Positions 20,956-32,037 of a stretch of DNA of 64,000 nt are shown here, piece after piece. Position numbers and translations under genes: made by a program. The stretch is from assembly GCF_020509005.1 (NCBI RefSeq), contig NC_063012.1, positions 1,364,001 through 1,428,000 on the forward strand, read 5' to 3'. Under the pieces are notes generated by a model. The model worked only from the letters and a program-made list of their open reading frames with translations. It was not told the DNA's origin and searched no databases. The DNA is from Fulvia fulva (taxonomy: Eukaryota; Ascomycota; Dothideomycetes; Mycosphaerellales; Mycosphaerellaceae). Position 1 is the first letter of the stretch. Every line of letters begins with the position of its first letter.

Positions 20956-22999
20956 CTACGCCCACGAAAAATGCTCACAGTGAAAGTACATCTCCCTCGA
21001 CCCATCCTTCATAATCCTCAACTGCTCCCTCGCAACCGCATTGGTAGCACCACTCTGCATACTCGCTGGTCCACACACAAAGACTCCCAGCGCACTATCC
21101 ACACGCTGAGCATCACCTTCCTGGGCGATGATAGCCGAAAGATCCGGTCTCCCATCATGCCGCCGTACATTGATGGGCTTGGCGAGGACATCTGACCTAC
21201 TGGATCTAGACGATGATTCCAGCTCTGACTTTGGAACCCCTTCAATGACGGGTGCCTTTTCAGGATCGTCGAAGTTTTTTTGGAGTTGACCTGTCAGTCG
21301 AGGATATTGCTCATCCTCTGTCGTTCCGGTATAGTACAGTTCGATGGAGTAGTCAGCGGCTGTCAGGCTGTCGACAGGACATGCAGCGATTTCATCAGCC
21401 ACGGCCTTCTCAAACCACGTCTGAGTTGCCTTGTCGCGGGTGACGAGGATGACCCGTAGTGATGGCCGTTGCGGGTTCTCGATGCTTTGAAGCTGGAGGT
21501 TTCGCAGGAAGGCGATGACAAGCGGTAAGACCCAACCTGCACCAGAGCCCCCGGCAATGACCACGCTGCGTTGGCACGAAACAATTTTCTGCATGTCGAC
21601 GCCTCCGTAGGGTCCGTCCAGAAGGACTCGCGTCTGCGACTCAAGGTGCGTTTCGGCGTATCTGGCCAAGCGGGCGGTGAAGCCTTTCTGCGGGCGGATG
21701 TAAAAGACTAGTTTGGACTCCACGCTGATGTTGAATGATGCGCGTGCGGGCAGTGAGCAAGCCGAGAATGGGTGGGTGGCCCATACATGGAGTCCCATGA
21801 AGCGAACGAAGAAGTGCTGGCCTGCACGCCATCTCGCCTTGGTTGGGACGGAGACCCGAACAAACCCGTTGGCGGCAACGCTGATGGTCGCGCGGTGGCC
21901 TATTCCATGCTCGACGTAGATGCGAAGTTGGCGATGAAGCCAAGAGGCTGCGAAGAAGACGACGGTAACAACAAAGTATTGCCTGTGATTCTATCAGCTG
22001 ATTGTTCACTCGATTGGGCCAGAGCGGCACCTACGCAGATGTGAGGGTGAAGTCGCAATGGAAGAAGAAGAACAAGGTGAAGATCAGCGCGGCCAGAAAG
22101 TGAGAGAACTTGAACCATTCGTAGCCCATATTCCTGCCCTCCACATTAGTCAAGCTTCCGACTAGAGATCGTAGCAACGCACCTTAGAGGGCCCATAGAC
22201 GCGAAGGTCAAATATGCCTGTGCAATGAGAGCGACGACACCAGTCCAGTAGAAGAGCTGTGTATTCCACTTCTCGACCATATCTCCGATCCGAATATGAT
22301 AGACGATGAACGGGAACGTGTGAATGAGAGCCAGGATGAACATGGCATACGAAATCCAGCGGTGGAAAGGCTGTAATCTCTCATGCGAGACACCAGTTAC
22401 CATTGTGACAAGATTGCTCTTGCCGGCCATGAGAATTACGAATGGCAAACACCCGGTGGCCATCCAGCCGGAGCGAGTAGCGATAGGCATGGAGTTCCCA
22501 TAACTTGGCTCACTGCCGTCGTAATTTGGCCAGTAATAAGGCTGTGGACCCAATGTCATGGCGAGAAAGAAGATCGCGCCAGCGGCACCCAGTAGCAAGA
22601 CGCCAAGGGGAGCAGTGTTCCAGTTCAGGGCGTGGATGCGCCAGCTTCTGTACGATAGCCATCGAAGCGGCGCACCGACACGGCGGAAGGCTCTCGAGCG
22701 GGAAAGACGTGTTGGCACGATCTCTAAGAACAGGTAGGCCAGAGTGAAGATGAGGATTGCTGTGGTGAAGAAGGCGACGGTAGGGAGGGCATAACGATGG
22801 TCGGCTTCGTACCAGAAGCGCCTGTTTAGAGCCAGTCAGGCAGATCAGTCTGAATGAGGAGGCCAGTTACTTGCCAGTATCCGGTCTGATAGTCGCATTG
22901 CCAGGTCTCGTTGAATTTGCACTTGTACGTCCTGTCACCATTGAGAGTGACGGGACTGTCAAACCAAGGCGTCCCGTGGTGCATCACCATGTCGTCCAT
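20956..22999 (-). CDS. ferric reductase (FRE-type, transmembrane)
   Basis: A plasma-membrane metalloreductase that moves electrons from NADPH through FAD and haem to external Fe(III) or Cu(II). Four exons close the frame: 22999-22875, 22821-22183, 22133-22035 and 21982-20956, giving 629 residues. The first intron uses a GC donor (GCAAGT). That splice gives GYWRFWYEADHRYALPT, the conserved start of the membrane domain. Haem ligands are expected in HRWISYAMFILALIH and SHFLAALIF...H. HPFSACSLPA is the FAD-binding motif, GGSGAGWVLPLV contacts the nucleotide, and the protein ends CEHFSWA. A GT-donor model starting at an ATG near 22941 also stays open but loses the GYW join. A Ctr-like fragment lies upstream on the other strand. 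Confidence 0.9.
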
Positions 23000-23282
23000 G
23001 ACTGCGGCGCGTGCTGTCGTGAACGAGAGCTGGGAGGACGATCTGACGTAAACGAGAAACTAGAAGCGCAGAGGTCAGCAGCATTCAACGGCGTCTTCGT
23101 CGCTCGTGCTTGATATTGCTTCTTGACCTGTGGTCTTGGCGAGGTGTGTCGTTCAGGTCCACTCAGCGACCGTTTCGGGTGGAAACTTGCTCATTTGCAC
23201 GCGTGGGAGCAGTGGTGAGCCAATGAGCTGGAGACATGCACCCTCTACAACGTGCTGACCACGATGTGTTTGCATCTACCTC

Positions 23283-23774
23283 GTGGGAGTCGGTGGCAAA
23301 TTGGTGCTTGCACTGTGGCCGTGTGTCTCTATCGTCTTGGAGAGCCCGCAAGCTTTCGATATCTCATTCGAACAAGCATCCAGGCCTGGTGGACCACCCA
23401 TCGCGCCGGGATCGACCAGCAACAAAGGCCCGTTCAGCATGGACATGTTAGGCATGAGCATGGCCTCCTCTACTATGACCGATATCGCCATGGCGAAAGG
23501 CACAAGTACCACGTCTCGCATGAACATGGCGACCTCGACAGCGCCTGGGATGACCGCGGAAACCGGTCCTGCTATGTGCTCCATGGATGGCATGGACATG
23601 AGCATGTCGATGCAGAGCATGATGATGATGTTCTTCCACATTGGCTTCAAGAATGAACCTCAGCTATCTTCCGTGAGATCCCGGCTCTTGGATTGGCGTC
23701 TTCGTTTCCGGATGCACGTGACCCAAGATCTTGTCCTGAATCCTTACCTCCATCGACAAGTAGGGCTACAGTAG
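23283..23774 (+). pseudogene. Met-rich Ctr-like copper transporter fragment
   Basis: From about 23439 the plus strand encodes a Met-rich stretch. It has many MxM/MxxM motifs and a C-x-M-x-x-M segment leading to MQSMMMMFFHIGF. That is the typical extracellular N-terminus and pre-TM1 segment of Ctr copper transporters. The three transmembrane helices that should follow are absent: I found no hydrophobic helix in any plus frame up to 24050, with or without introns. So it is either a truncated gene or a chance Met-rich frame. It begins about 440 bp from the divergent ferric reductase, and copper and iron uptake genes are functionally linked. Confidence 0.4.
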
Positions 23775-24120
23775 CTGACCCTGCCCTACCATATGCATAC
23801 ACAGCCCAAGAGAGTGCTAGCAAGTACAACATGTCACTTAGCGAGCAGTGTACATGCAAACGAGCTCTTTGCTATGCCGGAAGCGATTGCATCATACTTC
23901 GTCCGGCGGCGAACAGCTCGGAATCGCTCTAGGTGAGTCCGCTTCACGCTGCAATTCTCTTCTGGCGGATGTGAGTCTGGAGATAGGCAAGAACAAAGTG
24001 CGTTGATCTACCTTACGTGGAAGTGATAAAAGAAGGCATCCCGACCGAGTGTTGAAGATACCACAAGTAACACGCAAGCTTTTGAGTGCCCTCGAACAAT
24101 CCAATTTCTTCCACGACATC

Positions 24121-25352
24121 ATGGCTTCAAACATCATCGACAAGACGAAACATGCCCTCCATTTCAACAAGGAAGGAGACATCAAGATCGCAGGTCGCAA
24201 AGTCCATGGTACAGGCTACGGACTGATGGGTCTAACATGGCGACCACAACCCCCATCACAGGAACAAGCTTTCACTGCCATGAGTACATCGCATCTATCT
24301 ACAAGGTATCCAAGAGATACTGACATTCCGCCCCAGAAACCGCCCTCGACAGCGGCGCAAACTTCTGGAACGGGGGCGAGCTCTACGGCACGCCAGAACG
24401 CAATAGCTTACATCTGCTCAAGGAATACTTTGACGAGCACCCAAGTCACGCCTCGAAGGTCGTCATCTCCATCAAGGGAGGCCTCGTAAAGGGAGGTATG
24501 AAGCCTGATGGGTCGGCTGAGAATACACGACGGAGCATTGATGAGTGTCTCAATGTAATGACCAACAAGAAGCTCGATATCTGGTACTTGGCGTGATCCC
24601 AACTGTCGTTGGTATGCACTAACACGAGACAGGGAAGCTGCTCGCTGCGACCCAGAAACTCCTATCGAAATCACGATGCGAGCTGCAAACGAGTATGTGA
24701 AAGCAGGCAAGCTGGGAGGTATCTCGTTGTCCGAATGTAGCGAAGACACCATCCGTCGCGCGGCCAAGGAGGTCACTGTATCGGCTGTAGAGGTCGAGTT
24801 CAGTCTCTGGAGTACTGAGATCCTCGAAAATGGCGTGGCCAAAGCCTGTGCTGAGTTGGACATTCCGATTGTCGCGTACAGCCCACTAGGCCGAGGGTTC
24901 TTGACTGGGGAAATCAAAAAGCTGGAGGATATTCCTGAGGGCGACTTTCGCCGAACCATACCTAGGTTCTACCCTGAGAACTTCGACAAGAATCTTGAGC
25001 TCGTGACCCAGATTGAGGAGCTGGCGAAGAGGAAGGGGTGCAAGCCTGGTCAGATTGGTGAGCATAATGCAGAGCGTCATTTTCGTTCGAGACACTCGCT
25101 TACCTGACAACTTATCCAGGCCTTGCCTGGGTCAGAGCGCAGAGCAAAAAGCCCGGCATGCCAACTATCATACCAATTCCAGGGGCGTCCTCTCCGGAAA
25201 GAGTACGAGAGAACATGGTGGAGATCGATCTCAGCGAGAACGATGTCAAGGAGATCGACAGCCTTCTCGCCAGCGTGGAGGTCATTGGTGGTCGATACAA
25301 CGAACACGGCGCCGCCTTGACATTTGGCAGTACGCCACCTTTGAAGGAGTAA
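24121..25352 (+). CDS. aldo-keto reductase, pyridoxal reductase-like
   Basis: An NADP(H)-dependent aldo-keto reductase, closest in motif to the fungal pyridoxal reductase (Plr1/AKR8) group. Four exons: 24121-24283, 24337-24583, 24633-25057 and 25120-25352, giving 355 residues; all phases close. YGLMGLTWRP begins the barrel. DSGANFWNGGELYG carries the catalytic Asp and Tyr region. VVISIKGGLVKGG contains the catalytic Lys. AYSPLGRGFLTGEI and IIPIPGASSPERVRENM give the NADP-binding loops. The three introns are 53, 49 and 62 bp. Substrate not shown by sequence; pyridoxal is a family-based suggestion. Confidence 0.9.
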
Positions 25353-25752
25353 AAAGCAATGACCCGCTGGTTCCCCTCGTTAGCAGAGAACATTCAACAA
25401 GGACTACGGCAGCTTTGTGTGATGCGAGGATCTTCAGATCAAGTATAGTAATTTAGAATAGTCCGCATTCGGCTTCCGAAGAAACCGTTGGCATTGCAGA
25501 ATTCTCTTTGGTCATCACCAGAGGTAGAGGTAGAGGAGGGAATGTGGAAGACTTGCCGTGCATCGCCGGTCCAGGGTCTGAGTTCACCGCCAGGTGACCG
25601 ACGTGAGCGGCGCGCATTTGTGACCTCAGATCAATCACGCATCCATCCAATGCGTACTGTGCCAAGGAGACCTTCGAGGTGCATCTCTTCCAATGCCCAA
25701 TCTTTAAACGGATCTTGACTCTCAGTCTTACAGAGTCTGCCTGAAGCATCTT
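25353..25752. other. intergenic, convergent 3' ends
   Basis: 400 bp between the aldo-keto reductase and the SDH assembly factor stops. No gene or repeat recognised. Confidence 0.5.
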
Positions 25753-26001
25753 CTAGCCAGCAATATTCGTGATATTAGGAGCCTCATATATCTCCAGCTG
25801 CCGCATTCCTTTGCGTAAGAGAAACTCGATCGTGCTAAAGTCCTTCTTATCCATGCCGATGTTCCGCTCAAATTCGTGTCTCGCGAAGGCGTAGAAGTTG
25901 GGGCGGTTCTCAGCCGGCTTCGTTCGTGCTGCTCGGAGGCATTTTCGATACAAGGAGAGGACGTCTCGCTGTAGGCCTGACAGGCGTGCAGCTCGCGCCA
26001 T
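25753..26001 (-). CDS. SDH6: succinate dehydrogenase assembly factor 1 (LYR protein)
   Basis: A mitochondrial matrix chaperone that helps insert iron-sulfur clusters into the SdhB subunit of complex II. A single exon encodes 82 residues, the normal size. It carries the LYR motif in GLQRDVLSLYRKCLRAARTK and the conserved C-terminal block FSTIEFLLRKGMRQLEIYE. The frame is open upstream to 26208, but that part is low-complexity and the ATG at 26001 gives the family N-terminus (MARAARLSGLQRDVL). It is divergent from the NAD(P)-binding protein, with only 270 bp between starts. Confidence 0.93.
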   Translation of the reverse strand: MARAARLSGLQRDVLSLYRKCLRAARTKPAENRPNFYAFARHEFERNIGMDKKDFSTIEFLLRKGMRQLEIYEAPNITNIAG

Positions 26002-26271
26002 GATGGGAGTGTATCGTGATGTGAAGGTGCATGTGCATGTGCGGGAGAGGTCAGGTAGAGGATTGCTTGGGGAGAAGAATTGCGTTGGAGAGCTCGGAAG
26101 TTCGGAGCTTGCCCTGTCATTGACTTCGGCCATTACATGTACACTTCGACGCTCATGCCTCCTCCGCCTCGTCACGATCACCACCTCACGGTCATATAGG
26201 CACATCAATCACTTCTGAAGCTAAGTACCCAACCTCATCTCAACTCTCCTTCTCCAACCCACCCACCCACC

Positions 26272-27129
26272 ATGCAAGAACTCGACATCCTAATCCTCGG
26301 CGCCGGCTGGACCTCAACCTTCCTAATCCCTCTCCTCAAATCCCGCAACCTCACCTTCGCAGCCACAACCCGCGACGGCCGAAAAGTCAACGGCGTCGAC
26401 ACCATAAAATGGACCTTCAACCCGGACGAAGAAACCACCTCCACCGAAAAAAGCCAATTCGCCAAACTCCCTCTCGCCAGGCACGTCCTCATAACCTTCC
26501 CACTCACCGGCACCGGCCAATCCAAAACCCTCGCCCACGGCTACGAGAAAGCCCAGAACAAGAGCCACATTCGCTTCATCCAGCTCGGCTCTACTGGGAT
26601 TTGGCAAATTCCCCAGTCGTCCATCTGGGTGAATCGCAAATCGCCCTACGACACTTCGAATAAACGCGCCATTGCCGAAGACGAGTTGAAGGGCCTAGGA
26701 GGTTGCGTGTTGAATTTGGCAGGGCTATGGGGCGGGGAGCGAGATGCGAGGAATTGGGTTGATAGAGTTGCGAAGACGAAGGAGGATGTGAGGAATAAGA
26801 AGAGTGTACATCTGATTCATGGTGTGGATGTTGCGAGGGCGGTTGTGGCTATTATGGGCGATTGGCATTCTTCGCGGGGGCAACGGTTTATGTTGACGGA
26901 TGGGTTCGTGTATGATTGGTGGTCGTTGTTCGCGGGTTGGGCGGAGGGTGCTGATGAGGATGAGGATCCGTCGAGGGAGCCGAGTCAGCAGGCGAGGTGG
27001 GTGTATGAGCTTATGTCGGAGGATAATGTACTGGCCCTACCCAGGAGTATGGAAATGCTGGGTAGGTGTTATGATAGTAGGGAGTTCTGGTCGACGTTCA
27101 AGCTTGCTCCGCTCAAGGCTAGGATATGA
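26272..27129 (+). CDS. NAD(P)-binding Rossmann-fold protein (YeeZ-like)
   Basis: A single exon of 285 residues. The N-terminus LDILILGAGWTSTFLIPLL is a dinucleotide-binding loop (GxGxxxxF variant). ATTRDGRKVNGVDTI follows as the second strand, and RFIQLGSTGIW lies where atypical short-chain dehydrogenases carry their active-site strand. The order resembles bacterial YeeZ-type epimerase/dehydratase-like proteins. No Tyr-x-x-x-Lys pair is obvious, so catalysis is uncertain. The first two thirds of the gene has a strong bias for C-ending codons. It is divergent from SDH6 and convergent with the m-AAA protease. Confidence 0.82.
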   Translation: MQELDILILGAGWTSTFLIPLLKSRNLTFAATTRDGRKVNGVDTIKWTFNPDEETTSTEKSQFAKLPLARHVLITFPLTGTGQSKTLAHGYEKAQNKSHIRFIQLGSTGIWQIPQSSIWVNRKSPYDTSNKRAIAEDELKGLGGCVLNLAGLWGGERDARNWVDRVAKTKEDVRNKKSVHLIHGVDVARAVVAIMGDWHSSRGQRFMLTDGFVYDWWSLFAGWAEGADEDEDPSREPSQQARWVYELMSEDNVLALPRSMEMLGRCYDSREFWSTFKLAPLKARI

Positions 27130-27367
27130 GCAATTGATGGGACAACGGCGACCATTTTGAACATAACGTAAATTGTAGCGGAGTATGTAAGAATGCTAGC
27201 TCTACATCCATGACCACATTCAGCCTCTCATTGCGCCATATACGCCGGTGCATGCTCTTGACGTCTGCCCAAGTTGACCAACTTCCACTGCGGTCAAGAA
27301 CGCCGCTGAACTTATGTACACTTCAAACACCACGCGAATGCTGTACAAATGACGCTCCTTCGTCGCT

Positions 27368-30121
27368 TTACCACTTCTTCGAGATCTGCTCAAGTTGCTG
27401 GTATAGTGTCGGTGCAGGCTGTGCCGGACCTGCACCTGGAAGTGGTGGCCCATCGTTTGGCGGTGGATCGATAGAGCCAGTCGGGGCGGGTGGTTGGTCA
27501 GGAAGGGGGTCTCCTCCTCCGAAGAACTTGCTGAACTCGCCTGGATCAGCAAATGGGCGTGGTCCAAGTAACCGAACCATGTCGTCTCGGCTCAGGACCT
27601 CCTTGCTGAGAAGTTCCTCTGCAACGATGCCAACTTCCTTCTTCTTCTCTTCAAGCAATTGACGGCATTGCTTGTATGCTTCATTCACGATTCGCTTGAC
27701 CTCCGCGTCGATGGCTTGCGCTGTAGACTCCGAGAATGGCTTCTGGAGCTGAGTCTCCTGAGTCTCCCCGGGATCTGGATAGTACATGTAGCCAAGCTCC
27801 GACATGCCCCACTTGGTGACCATGGCGTTCGCCATGCGCGTTACTTTCTGGAAGTCGCTGCTGGCACCGCTGGTCACAGTATCGAAGTGAAGCTCCTCAG
27901 AGACGCGACCGCCCAATGTCATGGCCATTCGATCCATAAGCTGCTTGACATTCATGAGGACTTCATCGCTGCCACCACCTGGAAGGTACTGCGCATACCC
28001 CAGGGCTCCAGAGCCGCGGGGAATGATGCTGACTTTGAGAAGTGGATCTGCATACTGGAAGTACCAACCACAGATAGCGTGGCCAGCCTCGTGGTATGCG
28101 ACAGTCTTCTTCTCTTCCGGTGTGAGGACCAAGCTCTTCTTCTCCAATCCACCAATGACACGTTCAATGGCTTGTTCGAAATGCGTCATGGCCACGGATT
28201 CAGCCTTTGCTCTTGCGGCAACCAAGGCCGCCTCGTTGACACAGTTTGCAATATCGGCACCAGCGAAGCCGGGAGTAAGAGCTGCGAGACGTCCTTTCAG
28301 ATGTTCGATATCCTCGTTCGTGACAATGTTCTTGAGATGAACGCCAAAGATCTGCTTCCTGCCATCCATTGTAGGGCGATCAATGGCAATATTCCTATCG
28401 AAACGTCCAGGACGCATCAATGCTTTGTCGAGGATATCTGCTCTGTTTGTACCAGCGAGGACTACGACCTGTTCGGCAGTATTGAAACCATCCATTTCGG
28501 TAAGGATCTGGTTCAATGTGCTTTCTCGCTCATCGTTGCCGCCACCAAAATTCGACTTTGATCGAGCCTTTCCGATGGCGTCGATTTCATCGATGAAGAT
28601 GATGCAAGGCGTGTTCTTGCGAGCATTGGCGAACAGATCCCTGACGCGACTAGGACCAACACCGACAAATATCTCCACGAACTCGGATCCTGAGACGGAG
28701 AAAAATGGAACACCACTCTCTCCTGCGGTGGCTTTCGCAAGTAGTGTCTTACCAGTGCCCGGTGGCCCTGACAAGATTGCTCCTCGTGGAATCTTGGCAC
28801 CAAGCTTCTGGTATACGCCTGGCTCTTTCAAGAAGCTCACAAACTCCATGATCTCGAGCTTGGCTTCGTCCATACCCGCGACATCAGCAAATTTGACCTT
28901 GATGTCGGTCTCGTGGTTGAACTTCTTCGCTCGGCTCTTGCCCATGCCAAAGATGCCACCTTGACCACCACCAGCACCAGATGCGGCTCGTCGTGAAAGG
29001 TAGAAAATGGCTCCGATGAAGAGCAGTGTGGGACCGAAGGCTATCACAGTGTTGAACCAGCTTCCCTCTTCGTGGTAAGAGACTGATATTCTTTCGGAGC
29101 TCGGGATCTGCAGCTCGTTCTGCGCCTCCTCTACCCGGCGCTCAAATGCTTCGACTGATCCGATGCTGAAGTAGTAGTAGAAGCCGGTTTGTGCGGCAGG
29201 CGACTCCGGGTACATTGATGCAACGCTTTCTCTGTGCAAGTGTACCCGCACCCGGTTTCCGTTGACCACGATCAGCTTCTCCACAAGACCTTTGTCGAAG
29301 AATGTGTTCCTAAACTCCTGCCAAGTAATTTCCCTGCTGTTCTCGGTAGGTATCACCAGCCTGTATAGCATGTACGCCACGAAGGCAGATATGAGGAAAT
29401 TTGATAGGTCAAACTTGATCTCTGTGACGTTTTGAAATGGCGAGTCGCTTTTCTTGTCTTTTTGGCCCTTCTTATTGCCACCCTTCTTCGAGTTTGGTGA
29501 ACCAGACGGACCCGGGTCCTCGCCACTCTTCTGCTGGGGCTCTTCTTGACTGGACTTTGAGTTGACCTCCTTCTCAGCGGTCTCTCTAGCGACTTGCGTT
29601 GTAAGGCGCCACAGTTTCGCCGCTCTTGCTGGCGACATGCCTTCTTCTTGTACCTCTTTGATAGTGTCTCGGAGCTCTGAAGGCAGACCTTCCTTCTTTA
29701 ATCGTTGTAGCGCCTTGTCAACATCCGCGGCCATAGAAGCTGGCATTCCCTTCTTTACGAGACCAAACACATCGTCTAAGGCCTGCTCCTCCTGCGCATT
29801 GATCTGCACCCGGCCGGGTAGCGGACCTTCTGGCTCATCTGATCCGGGCTTTTTAGGCGGCTGTGGACTCGATGATAACGGTGAGCTTTGTGAATAGAGG
29901 CTCTCCATGCCTTTGGGCGGCAAACTCGGCGTCTTGTCTGCCTGCTTGCCATCTTTGGGCTCTTCCGGCTGGGTGGCATACTGCCTACTGCGGGCATATG
30001 CGTACAGTGGACGAGGTATCGATGCGGGCCGTCGTGAGAGTGTGCGTGAGAGGGATGCTGCCTCGATGAGCTGGCGCGATGATCTCGCGAGAGACTGCGG
30101 TTGACGGAGGAGCGACGCCAT
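27368..30121 (-). CDS. AFG3: mitochondrial m-AAA protease subunit
   Basis: An ATP-dependent zinc metalloprotease of the inner mitochondrial membrane that degrades unassembled membrane proteins and matures selected precursors. One exon encodes 917 residues. The Arg-rich N-terminus ([18 protein letters not shown]) is a mitochondrial presequence. Two membrane segments lie near residues 237-257 and 355-375, flanking the FtsH extracellular domain. The AAA module follows: Walker A GPPGTGKT at about 450, Walker [11 protein letters not shown], then the SRH. HEAGH near 673 is the zinc-binding catalytic motif. The C-terminus is Pro/Gly-rich. The two TMs separated by ~100 residues fit m-AAA rather than i-AAA. 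Afg3 versus Yta12 is not settled by eye. Confidence 0.95.
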   Translation of the reverse strand: MASLLRQPQSLARSSRQLIEAASLSRTLSRRPASIPRPLYAYARSRQYATQPEEPKDGKQADKTPSLPPKGMESLYSQSSPLSSSPQPPKKPGSDEPEGPLPGRVQINAQEEQALDDVFGLVKKGMPASMAADVDKALQRLKKEGLPSELRDTIKEVQEEGMSPARAAKLWRLTTQVARETAEKEVNSKSSQEEPQQKSGEDPGPSGSPNSKKGGNKKGQKDKKSDSPFQNVTEIKFDLSNFLISAFVAYMLYRLVIPTENSREITWQEFRNTFFDKGLVEKLIVVNGNRVRVHLHRESVASMYPESPAAQTGFYYYFSIGSVEAFERRVEEAQNELQIPSSERISVSYHEEGSWFNTVIAFGPTLLFIGAIFYLSRRAASGAGGGQGGIFGMGKSRAKKFNHETDIKVKFADVAGMDEAKLEIMEFVSFLKEPGVYQKLGAKIPRGAILSGPPGTGKTLLAKATAGESGVPFFSVSGSEFVEIFVGVGPSRVRDLFANARKNTPCIIFIDEIDAIGKARSKSNFGGGNDERESTLNQILTEMDGFNTAEQVVVLAGTNRADILDKALMRPGRFDRNIAIDRPTMDGRKQIFGVHLKNIVTNEDIEHLKGRLAALTPGFAGADIANCVNEAALVAARAKAESVAMTHFEQAIERVIGGLEKKSLVLTPEEKKTVAYHEAGHAICGWYFQYADPLLKVSIIPRGSGALGYAQYLPGGGSDEVLMNVKQLMDRMAMTLGGRVSEELHFDTVTSGASSDFQKVTRMANAMVTKWGMSELGYMYYPDPGETQETQLQKPFSESTAQAIDAEVKRIVNEAYKQCRQLLEEKKKEVGIVAEELLSKEVLSRDDMVRLLGPRPFADPGEFSKFFGGGDPLPDQPPAPTGSIDPPPNDGPPLPGAGPAQPAPTLYQQLEQISKKW

Positions 30122-30978
30122 GGTGTTGTCGTGGAGGAGGGAGCAGATGCAGGTCAATCGCGGGCTGACCTTATCGTGTCAGAGCTATCATCGGCGCCCA
30201 GAAGGGAGAGAGGAGGGTGTCGTGGTGTTTGGGAGGCGTAGAGTAAGGAATTGTGTCAGCCAGTGGCCATCAGAGATGCATGACGAGACGAGAGATCTCG
30301 GGCACTCGCTCGGCTTCTCCCGTTTCCGCTCCAGCAACGCCATCCTGCCGACTTCACCTTCACATCATCTCACATGCGACGTAGCACCTGATGTCTCAAT
30401 TTGATATGTCAAGCATGTGAAAATGCGGCTATGGTCTTGAGCCGGCGATGTATCGAGCTTGGTGTAGACTAGCAGTGCTCGATGTGGTCACACCTTCACT
30501 TCCACTCAGAACAACATGAAGACTCGCTCCTTGAACCACCACATACGATACTTCGTGGACATAAAGCAGCGGCTTTCGCAGTGATCACTAGACCATTGAC
30601 CACGACTCGGTCGATTTGTGCGTGGTATATGGACGCCTCTCAGCGCCAGATTGATGCCATAGGTACCGATCATGCCATAGCCCTTTCCTTCACTCGGACT
30701 GTCTCAGCCGAAAGAAGCAGGTACCCGCCGTTCCTTCTCAAACCGGCGTCGATGCCTGTGTTCTTGGCAACGCTCCAGCCGATGGGCAACGTGGAAAGCG
30801 GCACACAAAATGCAGTCACGACTTGAACAGAGGCATCTGCTCCTTCTTCAACTCAACACCCTCGAGATTACGCTGACACCCACCGTCACACACCACTGTT
30901 CATCAGCACACATTCTCGACACCCTCTTTGCATTCAAACACCTTACTTCTCTCACCCATCCTACGACTCGCTGTCCCT
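30122..30978. other. intergenic region
   Basis: About 860 bp between the divergent m-AAA protease and secreted-protein genes, so it holds both promoters. Short frames are present but unsupported. Confidence 0.5.
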
Positions 30979-31702
30979 ATGCAGCTGCAGCACGAGATGT
31001 TGTTTCTGATCACCTGCTTGCTCCTGGCAGCTACCTCCCTTCTGCCAAAGGGCAATGCCTGGTCGATCGATTTCTACACTGGCGACAAGTGCGGATACAG
31101 CCCAGAGCCGTTCAACCGCACTACCTACCACGGACCTCACCAGAAGAAGGACGTGGGCAACTGCCTGGCAGCTGGGGACCCGCGAGATGGCTATGACTGT
31201 GACTTCGTAAGCAACATTCTGCCCCATGCGGCTTACTCTATGCCATCCGACTAACATTTGTGCAACAGTGGCACGATGGCGGTGTACGCGACGACTGCAC
31301 AGCTCCTATGCAAACGGGTCGTGCCGGCCTCCCAGCGTCGTGGTTCTACCCTATCGGCACCATCTGTTGCGTGGGCTTCGAGACGCTCGACGAATGCGAG
31401 GTACGCTGTTGCCTCGGTTGTCACTCGATCTCCTAGCACTGACACGATGACAGTGGGACGAGTGCAAGTACCAGCCGAACCTCTGCATCAAGGGGTCGTG
31501 GTACAATCCGAAGTTCGAAATCACCGGTAAGCTCCACTCGAGATGGTACATCACCTGCTTAAACGAACTGACCATCTGTACAGAGGAGTGGCCATTCGTG
31601 ACATTCTACTGTTACGATGGCTGCCCAATGGCCGATTGCGAGGCGTTCATGGAGGCCAACGACATCGATGCTGGTGAAGATGGCATGAATGTGGGACCTT
31701 GA
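30979..31702 (+). CDS. small cysteine-rich secreted protein
   Basis: A predicted secreted protein of 183 residues from four exons: 30979-31206, 31269-31400, 31454-31526 and 31584-31702; all phases close. The N-terminus MQLQHEMLFLITCLLLAA is followed by a small-residue stretch to about residue 27 (GNAWS), a signal peptide. The mature part has 12 cysteines, an even number that could form six disulfides, including one CC pair. It also has one N-glycosylation site (NRT). There is no membrane anchor or GPI signal, and I recognise no domain. Three introns in a 552-nt coding region is dense. Size, secretion and cysteine content match the usual definition of effector candidates in plant-associated fungi; that role is inference. 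Confidence 0.82.
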
Positions 31703-32037
31703 ACATGTTTCAGGTTTCGATGAACATGGATCGAAAGGGGAGTTGCTCGAGACATGAGGGCGAGATGTGCCTTCCTTTGTTGTGCTCACTTACACGAGAT
31801 TGCGACTAAGAGTCCATTGTTTGTCCCATTGTGAGACATACATGACAATTCCAACCCTTTGACCAGACCTTCAAATCATCCCTTTCGAGCACTAATCATG
31901 ACTCCCGACAGGGCTTCAGCTTTTATCTACCACGCGACACTCTCGGTAGCAACGACGTTCATTTGGCTCTCGAGATTCAGCAGCCGGCCTGCTTACTCAC
32001 GACCTCTCACTGTCCCTTCGCATTTGCATTCGCTACC
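31703..32037. other. intergenic region
   Basis: 335 bp between two plus-strand genes. The frame of the next gene is open upstream to 31963, but no better start is seen. Nothing else recognised. Confidence 0.45.

Noticed and set aside
19276..23774. Possible iron/copper or secondary-metabolite gene cluster
   Set aside because: There is no synthase or pathway-specific regulator, and the flavoprotein is convergent with the reductase. Only the reductase/Ctr-like pairing is suggestive.
27659..28561. 300-codon plus-strand frame inside the m-AAA protease gene
   Set aside because: It is antisense to the conserved AAA and protease domains; codon bias of the true gene keeps the opposite frame open.
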